The notes: generated by a model not told the origin, from the sequence alone. Numbered from the stretch's first letter, positions 1 through 5,125 are shown. The stretch: DNA of 6,599 bases from an uncultured Oscillospiraceae bacterium (GCA_910585155.1 CAJUEC010000061.1:1-6599); one strand, 5' to 3'. Numbers and translations: made by a program.

Positions 1-115
1 TTTCGACATTCCATGTTCGGCGAAAAACTACAAAATCGCACCGGCGTTGACACCCGGTCGCCCCCGTTGGGGTTTGGGTAGCGGGTTTACTTGTCAGGTG
101 GCCCCGCTGCCCTTT

Positions 116-238
116 TTACTTGGTTTCGTCAAGTACTGCCTTGACTGCCTCCCGGAGCTCGTCCAGCGTCTTGCACTTGTCAATCAGCTCAAGCACCATC
201 CGCAGGATGTACTCCGTGTTGGTGTCCATCTCGTCCAT
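116..238 (-). CDS. Small hypothetical protein, 40 aa
   Basis: A short acidic protein reads from an ATG at 238 to a TAA at 116-118. An AGGAGG-type ribosome binding site in the strand's upstream sequence (about 245-250) sits 6 bases before the ATG. A second in-frame ATG at 229 is less well spaced. The protein begins MDEMDTNTEYILRMVLELID and is predicted to be almost entirely helical: an amphipathic stretch (residues 8-22) and a second (24-38, LDELREAVKAVLDE) joined by KCKT, with no membrane segment or signal peptide. I do not recognise the family. Small helical ORFs like this are common next to regulators in Firmicutes mobile elements. It is divergent from the ribbon-helix-helix-like gene at 411 and shares an operator-bearing intergenic region with it, so the two are probably co-controlled. 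The good ribosome site and a TATAAT -10 upstream make a real gene likely; function is unknown. Confidence 0.6.
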   Translation of the reverse strand: MDEMDTNTEYILRMVLELIDKCKTLDELREAVKAVLDETK

Positions 239-287
239 GTCCTCCCTCCTTCCGTAAGGGGTTGGCCGCCCCTGCCTTACGAGTGTT

Positions 288-316
288 ATTATAGCACGGT
301 TAAACAGTGTGTGCAG
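288..316 (-). promoter_or_regulatory. Candidate promoter for the 40-aa ORF
   Basis: On the minus strand a perfect TATAAT lies at 288-293. The -35 region 17 bp upstream (311-316, CTGCAC) is poor; TGCACA at 310-315 matches slightly better. The spacer contains an inverted copy of the repeated operator motif (294-305). A weak -35 with an operator in the spacer suits a regulated promoter. Confidence 0.45.
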
Positions 317-379
317 GTGGCGAAATAAACAAAAGTTAAACCGTGTATTTGTCGAGATTATACATTGTTAAGCCGTGCA
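294..379. promoter_or_regulatory. Three-copy operator-like motif in divergent region
   Basis: A motif close to GTTAARCCGTGYA occurs at 335-347 (GTTAAACCGTGTA) and 367-379 (GTTAAGCCGTGCA), both on the plus strand and 32 bp apart, about three helical turns. A looser inverted copy (GTTTAACCGTGC on the minus strand) is at 294-305. The 367-379 copy overlaps the -35 and spacer of the plus promoter; the 294-305 copy abuts the -10 of the minus promoter. The layout suits a repressor acting on both divergent genes. The ribbon-helix-helix-like product of 411-620 is the obvious candidate, but this is inference. Confidence 0.5.
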
Positions 380-393
380 ATTTGAGTTATAAT
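365..393 (+). promoter_or_regulatory. Sigma-A promoter for the RHH-like gene
   Basis: TTGTTA (365-370) and a perfect TATAAT (388-393) are separated by 17 bp. Transcription would start near 400, giving a leader of about 10 bases that consists mainly of the ribosome binding site before the ATG at 411. Confidence 0.7.
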
Positions 394-410
394 AAGGGCG
401 AGGTGATTTT

Positions 411-620
411 ATGGGATTGTCTGAATCAAAGCGCCGGGCAAACAATAAATGGGATGCCGCCAATATGACCGTATTGGGCTGCAAAGTCCGCAGGGACAGG
501 GCCGAACAGTTTAAGGCCGCCTGTAAAAAGAATGGCACATCACCGAATGCGATCTTTCTAGCGGCTATGGAGAAATTCATGGAGGAGTATGGAGAGGCCG
601 GGGAGGATACCGAGCCTTGA
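411..620 (+). CDS. Arc/ribbon-helix-helix-like small DNA-binding protein
   Basis: A 69-aa protein with a basic N terminus (SESKRRANNKWDAAN), a probable short beta strand (about residues 19-26, MTVLGCKV), a helix (about 28-41, RDRAEQFKAACKKN), a GTSPN turn (42-46) and a second helix (47-60, AIFLAAMEKFMEEY), then an acidic tail. This beta-helix-turn-helix order matches the Arc/MetJ ribbon-helix-helix fold. Proteins with the SESKRRAN...K opening and a GTSPNA-type turn are common in Firmicutes conjugative elements and phages, where they are usually unnamed. The start is supported by GAGGTG 7 bases upstream and a good promoter. No toxin partner is adjacent in the same direction, so an antitoxin role is not supported. 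It likely binds DNA as a dimer and may autoregulate through the repeated motif upstream. The family call is from fold pattern only. Confidence 0.7.
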   Translation: MGLSESKRRANNKWDAANMTVLGCKVRRDRAEQFKAACKKNGTSPNAIFLAAMEKFMEEYGEAGEDTEP

Positions 621-643
621 AATTCGCAACCGGTTACGAATTT
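620..643. repeat. 24-bp imperfect palindrome overlapping the RHH stop codon
   Basis: AAATTCG (620-626) and CGAATTT (637-643) are perfect inverted arms around AACCGGTT (628-635), with one mismatched pair (627/636). It begins at the last base of the TGA. As RNA it forms a stem with a CCGG loop but only a three-U tail, so it is at best a weak terminator. It could also be a protein-binding site. Confidence 0.5.
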
Positions 644-654
644 GAAAAGGGTAT

Positions 655-685
655 AAAAAATCCCCGGACGCTTTCACGTCCGGGG
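655..685 (-). terminator. Rho-independent terminator of the repressor pseudogene
   Basis: A perfect 9-bp GC-rich stem (CCCCGGACG 662-670, CGTCCGGGG 677-685) with a 6-base loop is followed, on the minus strand, by a T-tract (complement of the A run at 655-660). It lies just past the minus-strand stop at 699-701. There is no T run on the plus side, so it serves the minus strand. Confidence 0.85.
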
Positions 686-698
686 TCAAGAAGCAAGG

Positions 699-955
699 TC
701 AATCCTCGCCCTTGGAGCGGGGGGCACCAGTTCGGGTTTTCACCCGCGGCTCACTGTTGGGTGTCAGCACAATCAAATCAGTCAGGTCACAGCCCAGGGC
801 CTCACAGATCAAGTCTAGGTGATCCAGGCTTATCCGGGTGGCAACCTCGTTTAAAGCTCGCTGATTGTGTTGGGGCGTATCCCCGTCATCCGGGCAAGGT
901 CTGCTTGGGTCAACCGTCGTTCGCCAAGTCGGGTTGACAGTAAAATCCTAACCAT
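699..955 (-). pseudogene. Cro/C1-type (XRE) repressor, single-base frameshift
   Basis: Reading from the ATG at 955 (GGAG 8 bases upstream) gives MVRILLSTRLGERRLTQADL followed by ARMTGIRPNTISEL, then a TAA at 851-853. After restoring one base within the TTTAAA at 851-856, the protein continues in frame as NEVATRISLDHLDLICEALG and on through CDLTDLIVL to a TGA at 699-701, about 85 aa in total. This is a classic short Cro/C1-type helix-turn-helix (HTH_26/YozG-like): scaffold helix, RRLTQADLARMTGI as helices 2-3, IRPNTISEL as the recognition helix, and the conserved LDHLDLICEALGCDLTDLI C-terminal helices. The break falls just after the recognition helix, so the 34-aa product lacks the helices needed for folding. 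The downstream half shows no other damage, which suggests a recent mutation or a base-call error. A terminator follows, and a promoter with CGATA motifs precedes it. It probably was a phage- or element-type repressor that autoregulated. Confidence 0.85.
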
Positions 956-970
956 AACCAGGCTCCTTTG

Positions 971-1035
971 CGATACAGTATAGCGATATTCATACCGCCT
1001 CTCTTGATTTTGGTACAGAATATCGAAAATCGATA
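971..1035 (-). promoter_or_regulatory. Promoter and CGATA operators of the XRE pseudogene
   Basis: On the minus strand TATACT (977-982) is a good -10 for the start at 955; the -35 (AAGAGA, 1000-1005) is weak. Around it are repeated CGATA/TATCG half-sites at 971-975, 984-988, 1021-1025 and 1031-1035. CGATATTC (984-991) and GAATATCG (1018-1025) form a perfect 8-bp inverted repeat, and TATCGA-AAA-TCGATA (1021-1035) is a compact palindrome. This is a typical layout for an autoregulated Cro/C1-type repressor. Confidence 0.55.
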
Positions 1036-1150
1036 CACAAATTATGGAGCGGGGGCGTGTTATCTGTGTGTTACTACCGGCCCCGTTTCCCCCGGTTTTG
1101 AGCGGTTCCAAAAATTCAGCAAAGCCTTGAATTTCAAGGGCCGCAACGGA
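1036..1150. other. Intergenic stretch without a recognised gene
   Basis: Between the CGATA operator cluster and the yifB promoter I see no ORF with a ribosome binding site and no strong hairpin. The sequence becomes more GC-rich from here, so the junction between accessory and core DNA probably lies in or near this interval; no direct repeats mark it within the window. Confidence 0.4.
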
Positions 1151-1179
1151 TTGAAAATTGAACTAATTCATGGTACAAT
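1151..1179 (+). promoter_or_regulatory. Sigma-A promoter for yifB
   Basis: TTGAAA (1151-1156) and TACAAT (1174-1179) are separated by exactly 17 bp in an AT-rich patch. Transcription would start near 1186, leaving a leader of about 140 bases before the yifB ATG. Confidence 0.7.
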
Positions 1180-1188
1180 GAACATGAA

Positions 1189-1290
1189 CGAACCCGCGCA
1201 GTGCGCGCCGGTTCGACCCGCGTCCCATGGCCCGCCGCCCTGCGGAGACGCGTCTCCGCTCCCCGCAAAAATGCGTGCCGGGGCCATTGG
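1189..1290 (+). other. Highly structured leader of yifB
   Basis: Three GC-rich stems are visible. CGAACC-CGCGC (1189-1199) pairs with GCGCG (1203-1207) and GGTTCG (1210-1215), with two bulged C. An 18-bp perfect palindrome lies at 1242-1259 (GCGGAGACG/CGTCTCCGC). An outer stem pairs ATGGCCC (1227-1233) with GGGCCAT (1281-1287) and encloses the palindrome. The structure ends about 20 bases before the Shine-Dalgarno sequence. I recognise no known riboswitch, T-box or protein leader. It could be a regulatory leader or simply a stable GC-rich 5' end. Confidence 0.4.
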
Positions 1291-1309
1291 TACAGCTTCT
1301 AAAAATGAC

Positions 1310-1315
1310 AGGAGG
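1310..1315 (+). promoter_or_regulatory. Ribosome binding site fixing the yifB start
   Basis: A perfect AGGAGG lies 9 bases before the ATG at 1325. The reading frame is open far upstream (to about 968), so this site decides the start; it gives a protein of normal family length. Confidence 0.85.
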
Positions 1316-1324
1316 CGAGGGCCC

Positions 1325-2848
1325 ATGGTGTGTAATGTGACCTCACTGGGGCTGAACGGGGTGACGGGCTATCCCGTCGCCGCGGAGTGCGCCCTGTCCG
1401 GGGGGCTGCCCGCCTTCGACGTGGTGGGCCTGCCCGACGCGTCGGTGAAGGAGGCCCGGGAGCGGGTGCGCTCCGCCGTCAAGTCCAGCGGCTTTGACTT
1501 CCCCGTCTCCCGGATCACGGTGAACCTGGCCCCCGCCGACCGGCGCAAGGGGGGCACGGTGTACGACCTGCCCATCCTGGTGGGCATCCTGGCCGCCGGC
1601 GGACAGCTCTCTCTGAAGGGCGAGCGGGACTCCGCCTTTCTGGGCGAGCTGTCCCTGGACGGGCGGCTGCGTCCGGTGTCCGGGGTGCTGCCTATGGCGC
1701 TGGCCGCCCGCCGCTCAGGCGTCGCCCGGCTGTTCGTCCCCGCCGACAACGCCCCCGAGGCCACCCTTGCCGACGGCCTGGAGGTGCTGCCCCTCCGCAC
1801 GGTGCGGGAGCTGGCGGATCACCTCACCGGGGAGCGGCCCATCTCCCCCGTACCCCCCTGGCAGCCGGCGGACCGCCCCGTCCAGGGGCCGGACTTCGCC
1901 GAGGTGAAGGGCCAGGAGCACGCCAAGCGGGCCCTGGAGGTGGCCGCCGCCGGGGGCCACCACGTGCTGATGTCGGGCAGCCCCGGCTCGGGCAAGTCCA
2001 TGATGGCCAAGCGTCTGCCCGGCATACTCCCCGACCTCACCCGGGCGGAGGCGCTGGCCTCCACGGAGATCTACTCCGTCATGGGCCTCACCTCCCGGGA
2101 GCGGCCCATGGTGACCCGCCGGCCCTTCCGCTCCCCCCATCACACCATCTCCGCCGCCGGCATGGCCGGGGGCGGCTCCTCCCCCCGTCCGGGGGAGATC
2201 TCCCTGGCCCACAACGGCGTGCTCTTCCTGGACGAGCTGCCCGAGTTCTCCTCCGACGTGCTGGAGGTGCTCCGCCAGCCCTTGGAGGACGGGCAGACCC
2301 AGGTCTCCCGGGTGTCCGGCTCGGTGACCTATCCCAGCCGGTTCATGCTGGTGTGCGCCATGAACCCCTGCAAGTGCGGCTGGTACGGCCACCCGTCGGG
2401 GCGGTGCGCCTGCACGGAGCAGGCGGTGCGGCGGTATCTGTCCCGGCTGTCTGGCCCCATGCTGGATCGCATCGACATCTGCGTGGACGTGCCCTCCCTG
2501 GACTACGATGAGCTGTCCGGCAACACGCCCCCGGCGGTGTCCTCCGCAGACATCCGGGCCCGGGTGAACGCGGCCCGGGCGGTCCAGACCGCCCGGTACG
2601 GCCCGGACGGCCCCGCCTGCAACGCCCAGATGGGCCCCCGGGAGCTGCGGACCCATTGTAGGCTGGACCAGGACTGCCAACAGCTCATCCGGGGGGCCTA
2701 CGACCGGCTGGGCCTCACCGCCCGGGGGTATGACCGTATTCTGCGGGTGGCCCGAACCATCGCCGATCTGGACGGGGCGGAGGACATCGCAGTCCACCAT
2801 CTGGCGGAGGCCCTGCAATACAGGCCGCCGGAGCATCTGCGCACATAG
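1325..2848 (+). CDS. yifB: YifB/ComM family Mg-chelatase-like AAA+ ATPase
   Basis: This 507-aa protein has the usual length for the family. Residues 1-170 form the N-terminal ChlI-like domain (GLPAFDVVGLPDASVKEARE at 27-46, NLAPADRRKGG near 67-77). The AAA+ core follows, with Walker A GSPGSGKS (218-225) and Walker B VLFLDE (299-304). A Cys set typical of the family lies in NPCKCG and GRCAC (C349, C351, C361, C363). The C-terminal Mg-chelatase_C helices (GLTARGYDRILRVARTIADL, 463-482) end in AEALQYRP. In proteobacteria ComM is a hexameric helicase that promotes branch migration during natural transformation; in Firmicutes the role is less defined. The protein is cytosolic. The gene appears monocistronic, with its own promoter and a terminator downstream. 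Upstream ATGs in the same frame (1178, 1184) overlap or touch the promoter and lack a ribosome site, so the 1325 start is preferred. Confidence 0.95.
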   Translation: MVCNVTSLGLNGVTGYPVAAECALSGGLPAFDVVGLPDASVKEARERVRSAVKSSGFDFPVSRITVNLAPADRRKGGTVYDLPILVGILAAGGQLSLKGERDSAFLGELSLDGRLRPVSGVLPMALAARRSGVARLFVPADNAPEATLADGLEVLPLRTVRELADHLTGERPISPVPPWQPADRPVQGPDFAEVKGQEHAKRALEVAAAGGHHVLMSGSPGSGKSMMAKRLPGILPDLTRAEALASTEIYSVMGLTSRERPMVTRRPFRSPHHTISAAGMAGGGSSPRPGEISLAHNGVLFLDELPEFSSDVLEVLRQPLEDGQTQVSRVSGSVTYPSRFMLVCAMNPCKCGWYGHPSGRCACTEQAVRRYLSRLSGPMLDRIDICVDVPSLDYDELSGNTPPAVSSADIRARVNAARAVQTARYGPDGPACNAQMGPRELRTHCRLDQDCQQLIRGAYDRLGLTARGYDRILRVARTIADLDGAEDIAVHHLAEALQYRPPEHLRT

Positions 2849-2884
2849 GGGCAAATGCCCGGCCAGCCCTGAGGCCCCCGATAC

Positions 2885-2930
2885 AAAAAAGACCAGTCCC
2901 GGCCTGCGGCCAGGGCTGGTCTCGTCTTTT
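2885..2930. terminator. Bidirectional terminator between convergent genes
   Basis: Arms 2891-2904 and 2908-2921 (GACCAG...GGCC / GGCC...CTGGTC) form a 14-bp stem with two imperfect pairs and a TGC loop. It is followed on the plus strand by TCGTCTTTT and on the minus strand by six T (A run 2885-2890). It can serve yifB from the left and the kinase-like gene from the right. Confidence 0.8.
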
Positions 2931-2972
2931 CAGAACCGCCTCGCGGGCTTCACCCCCAGCGGCGGAGGATTT

Positions 2973-3038
2973 AAAACCTGTATTCTCAACCGAAACCGCC
3001 GGACGGCGGGGTCGTGTGAGCTTGGGCATACAGGTTTT
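2973..3038. repeat. Long inverted repeat directly after the kinase-like gene
   Basis: AAAACCTGTAT (2973-2983) and ATACAGGTTTT (3028-3038) are perfect 11-bp inverted arms around 44 bases. Inside are further partial arms (CTCA/TGAG) and a small hairpin, CCGCC-GGAC-GGCGG (2997-3010). The right arm begins in the TGA of the 3038-3826 gene. The outer arms carry A/T tracts, so a two-way terminator is plausible; a dispersed intergenic repeat is the alternative. Confidence 0.6.
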
Positions 3039-3826
3039 CAGCTGCTACGCCAATCCCCCTCCAAGCCAAAGGCCTGGGCCGGGAGCAGATCGCTGAGGGC
3101 CACCACCGTCTCGTCAAAGCCCCCCCGGTCCCAGGGCAGGCCCGGGCTCTCCAGGCCGGCCCCATCCCCCTCTCCCAGGGGGATGGATGCCGCCGCCTTC
3201 AGCCCCTGGCCCGGCCCGGCCACCAGCGCTCCGCCGTGGAGCTCCGCCACCCGCCGGGCAATGGACACCCCCACGCCCCCGCGCCGCCAGTCGGGGACGG
3301 CCTCTTCCGCGCTGGAAAACAGGTAGTCCAGCCGTTCCGGCGGGATGCCCGGGCCGTCGTCCTCCACGGTGAACACCGCCCGGTCCCCCTGGCGGGTCAG
3401 GCTCAGCGCCACATGCCTGCCCGCCTTGGCTCCGTTGGACACCAGCTCCATCAGCATCTGCCGGACCAGTCCCTCGTCCACCCAGGCGGGCAGCCGCTCG
3501 GGGACGTCCACCGTCAGCTCCACCCCGCTGTAGGCCAGCAGCCCGGCCAGCCGCTCCCCCAGCTCCGCCGTGAGCTGGGCCAGGTCGGCGTGGGTCCGCA
3601 TCAGCCGGGGCGGGTCCTCCTCCCCCAGCCGGGCGGTGAATTCCAGCCGCCCCACAATGCGGAGCATCCGGCAGATGCTCTGGTTCAGCGCCGCCAGATA
3701 ACGCCTGCTCTTCTCATCCTGGGCGCCGCGCTCCAGCAGCTGGCTGGCCGCCGTCATCTGGGCCAGCTGAAGGCGCAGCTCTGCCGCCGTCCGGGCGGTT
3801 CCCTGATCCAGCCTCTCTGTGTCCAT
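3038..3826 (-). CDS. Soluble histidine-kinase-like ATPase lacking the phospho-acceptor His
   Basis: This 262-aa protein has the architecture of a histidine kinase core without sensor or membrane segments. Residues 10-70 look like the two-helix dimerisation domain. Where kinases have H-E-L-R, this protein has A15-E-L-R (AAELRLQLAQM), so the phospho-accepting His is absent. The only His residues are at 79, 138 and 197, none in a comparable place. The HATPase_c domain looks intact: N box ELVSNGAK (N131), G1 DDGPGI (156-161), LF at 169-170 as an F-box relic, and G2 GGVGVSIA (183-190). A tail of about 40 residues (220-262) ends with DETVVALSDLLPAQAFGLE. The start is supported by AGGGGG 7 bases before the ATG; no longer start with a His is evident. 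No response regulator is adjacent. It might be a phosphatase, a scaffold for another kinase or an ATP-dependent regulator. Candidate Spo0A boxes lie about 215-240 bases upstream. Family assignment is firm; role is unknown. Confidence 0.85.
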   Translation of the reverse strand: MDTERLDQGTARTAAELRLQLAQMTAASQLLERGAQDEKSRRYLAALNQSICRMLRIVGRLEFTARLGEEDPPRLMRTHADLAQLTAELGERLAGLLAYSGVELTVDVPERLPAWVDEGLVRQMLMELVSNGAKAGRHVALSLTRQGDRAVFTVEDDGPGIPPERLDYLFSSAEEAVPDWRRGGVGVSIARRVAELHGGALVAGPGQGLKAAASIPLGEGDGAGLESPGLPWDRGGFDETVVALSDLLPAQAFGLEGDWRSS

Positions 3827-4114
3827 CTCTGCGCCCCCTTTGCGTCTCTCTTACTCTATGCTATGCAGATCTGCCCCGGCCTCTCCTGGGAATGCCTTCC
3901 GTCCGGGCACTGTTTGAACCTTGGCAGGGCGATTTGACCCATAACCTGGAAACACTTTGTATATTTCAACTCAAATCAATGCCTTATGGCAGAAAAAAAC
4001 CTGTCAATTGGATATGCCGGCCATGCTTCAACGGGCCTTACTGTCGAATCAAAACGAATTCTGTCGAATCTTGTCTATTGTAGCAGACTGCCGCCGGTTT
4101 GGCAAGCCGGAACG
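3827..4114. other. Upstream region of the kinase-like gene
   Basis: This roughly 290-base stretch has no convincing gene. On the minus strand a perfect TTGACA lies at 4002-4007, but no good -10 follows at 16-18 bp (AGGCAT at 17), as might occur in an activator-dependent promoter. On the plus strand TTGACC (3934-3939) is followed by an AT-rich TTTGTATATTT region with poor spacing. A minus-strand 28-codon ORF (3856-3942) has no ribosome binding site. The part around 4042-4068 holds the tandem TGTCGAA motifs listed separately. Confidence 0.5.
4042..4068. promoter_or_regulatory. Tandem candidate Spo0A (0A) boxes
   Basis: TGTCGAA, the consensus Spo0A box of endospore formers, occurs at 4042-4048 and 4062-4068. 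Both sit in the same decamer CTGTCGAATC, exactly 20 bp (two helical turns) apart on the same strand. They lie between the terminator of the Mrp gene and the start of the kinase-like gene, about 215-240 bases upstream of that ATG, and read TTCGACA in the direction of that gene. The minus-strand TTGACA at 4002-4007 lies about 35 bases downstream of the nearer box. The match is to an established motif; binding by Spo0A is inferred. Confidence 0.55.
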
Positions 4115-4147
4115 AAAAAACCGCCCGGAGCCTTTGGCTCCGGACGG
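4115..4147 (-). terminator. Rho-independent terminator after the Mrp gene
   Basis: Arms 4121-4132 (CCGCCCGGAGCC) and 4136-4147 (GGCTCCGGACGG) form a 12-bp stem with a 3-base loop. The one non-Watson-Crick pair is a G-U in the minus-strand RNA, and six T follow on that strand (A run 4115-4120). It lies about 90 bases past the Mrp stop and separates that gene from the kinase-like gene. Confidence 0.85.
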
Positions 4148-4237
4148 TCAAAGCTCCTAAAATCCCTTTGAATCCAAATCTATTTCGGATTCCGGCGGAT
4201 TTTCCCTGAAAACAGGGTGTTTTGACGGCTTTCGCCC

Positions 4238-5059
4238 TCAGCCATCCAGCCGCTGGGCCACCTGGGCCATGGGGTTGGGCTGATAGCTCTCCACCCGGCC
4301 CTCGTCCACCGCCTGAGCCAGTGCCGGATCGATGGGCAGCTTGGCCAGCACCGGCAGGGACAGAGACTCCCCCAGCCCGTCGATGGTGCTCTCACCGAAT
4401 ACCGGGTGCTCCCTGCCGCAGTCCGGGCAGCGGAAGGTGGAGTAGTTCTCCACCAGCCCCAGCACGGGAACCTCCAGCAGCTCCGCCATGCGCACCGCCT
4501 TGGTGACGATCATGCCCACCAGGGCCTGGGGGGCGGTGACCACAATCACCCCGTCCACCGCCAGGGACTGGAACACCGTCAGCGGCACGTCCCCCGTCCC
4601 GGGAGGCATATCCACAAACAGGTAGTCCAGCTCCCCCCACACCACATCGGTCCAGAACTGCTCCACCGCCCCGGCGATGACGGGCCCCCGCCACACCACC
4701 GGGTCGGTCTCCCGCTCGATGAGCAGGTTGAGGCTCATTACCTTGATGCCCCCCTGGGTGACGGCGGGCAGGATGCCGTCCTCGTCCCCCAGGGCCCGCT
4801 TGTGGATGTTGAAGGCCTGGGGCACCGACGGCCCGGTGATGTCCGCGTCCAGCACACCCACCTTTCTCCCCCGCTGGGCCATGGCGGCGGCCAGGGTGCA
4901 GGTCACCGCAGACTTGCCCACGCCCCCCTTGCCGCTGACCACGGCGATCACCTTCTTGATGTGGGAGTGGGCGTTGGCCGGCTTGCGCAGATCCTGGGGC
5001 TGGGTGCGCTCCCCGCAGCTCTCGCCGCAGGCGGAGCAGTCGTGGCTGCATTCGCTCAT
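4238..5059 (-). CDS. mrp: Mrp/NBP35 family Fe-S cluster carrier ATPase
   Basis: A 273-aa P-loop ATPase of the Mrp/ApbC/NBP35 group, which binds and hands over 4Fe-4S clusters to apo-proteins in the cytosol. The deviant Walker A is GKGGVGKS (43-50), with DAD (71-73) as the switch I-type motif and LFVDMPPGTGD (147-157) as the Walker B region. The conserved GLVENYSTF is followed by CPDC (C211, C214), the pair that holds a cluster across the dimer. The N terminus has four close Cys (C4, C8, C11, C15), as in NBP35-type proteins, and no MIP18/DUF59 domain, unlike E. coli-type Mrp. The gene is divergent from padR. AGGAG lies 11 bases before the ATG, slightly long; a TATTTT at 5092-5097 is a possible -10 without a good -35. 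A terminator follows, so it is probably monocistronic. Confidence 0.93.
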   Translation of the reverse strand: MSECSHDCSACGESCGERTQPQDLRKPANAHSHIKKVIAVVSGKGGVGKSAVTCTLAAAMAQRGRKVGVLDADITGPSVPQAFNIHKRALGDEDGILPAVTQGGIKVMSLNLLIERETDPVVWRGPVIAGAVEQFWTDVVWGELDYLFVDMPPGTGDVPLTVFQSLAVDGVIVVTAPQALVGMIVTKAVRMAELLEVPVLGLVENYSTFRCPDCGREHPVFGESTIDGLGESLSLPVLAKLPIDPALAQAVDEGRVESYQPNPMAQVAQRLDG

Positions 5060-5125
5060 TTTTGCAACATCTCCTTATCCTGCCCCCGCATAAAATAGAG
5101 GGCAAAAATTTTTTGAAAAAATACC

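Noticed and set aside
2..8. Third candidate Spo0A box (TTCGACA) at the window's left edge
   Set aside because: It is a lone 7-mer with no visible gene context on its left; about one such match is expected by chance.
851..856. Programmed frameshift in the XRE gene
   Set aside because: TTTAAAC resembles a slippery heptamer, but the incoming frame (CTT TAA) does not match the phasing required for -1 slippage, and small repressors of this type are not known to use it; a one-base deletion is simpler.
968..1324. In-frame N-terminal extension of YifB
   Set aside because: The frame is open, but the extension has no ribosome site, crosses the TTGAAA/TACAAT promoter and the repressor operators, and would exceed the normal family length; AGGAGG before 1325 gives 507 aa.
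1715..2854. Long minus-strand ORF (379 codons) opposite yifB
   Set aside because: It is rich in Gly, Pro, His and Arg with no recognisable domain, as expected for the antisense of a GC-rich gene; YifB on the plus strand is unambiguous.
3856..3942. 28-codon minus-strand leader peptide upstream of the kinase-like gene
   Set aside because: There is no Shine-Dalgarno sequence, and the composition is not distinctive.
4406..5098. Plus-strand ORF opposite the Mrp gene
   Set aside because: Its low-complexity, His/Gly/Leu-rich composition is an antisense shadow of a clearly conserved P-loop ATPase.
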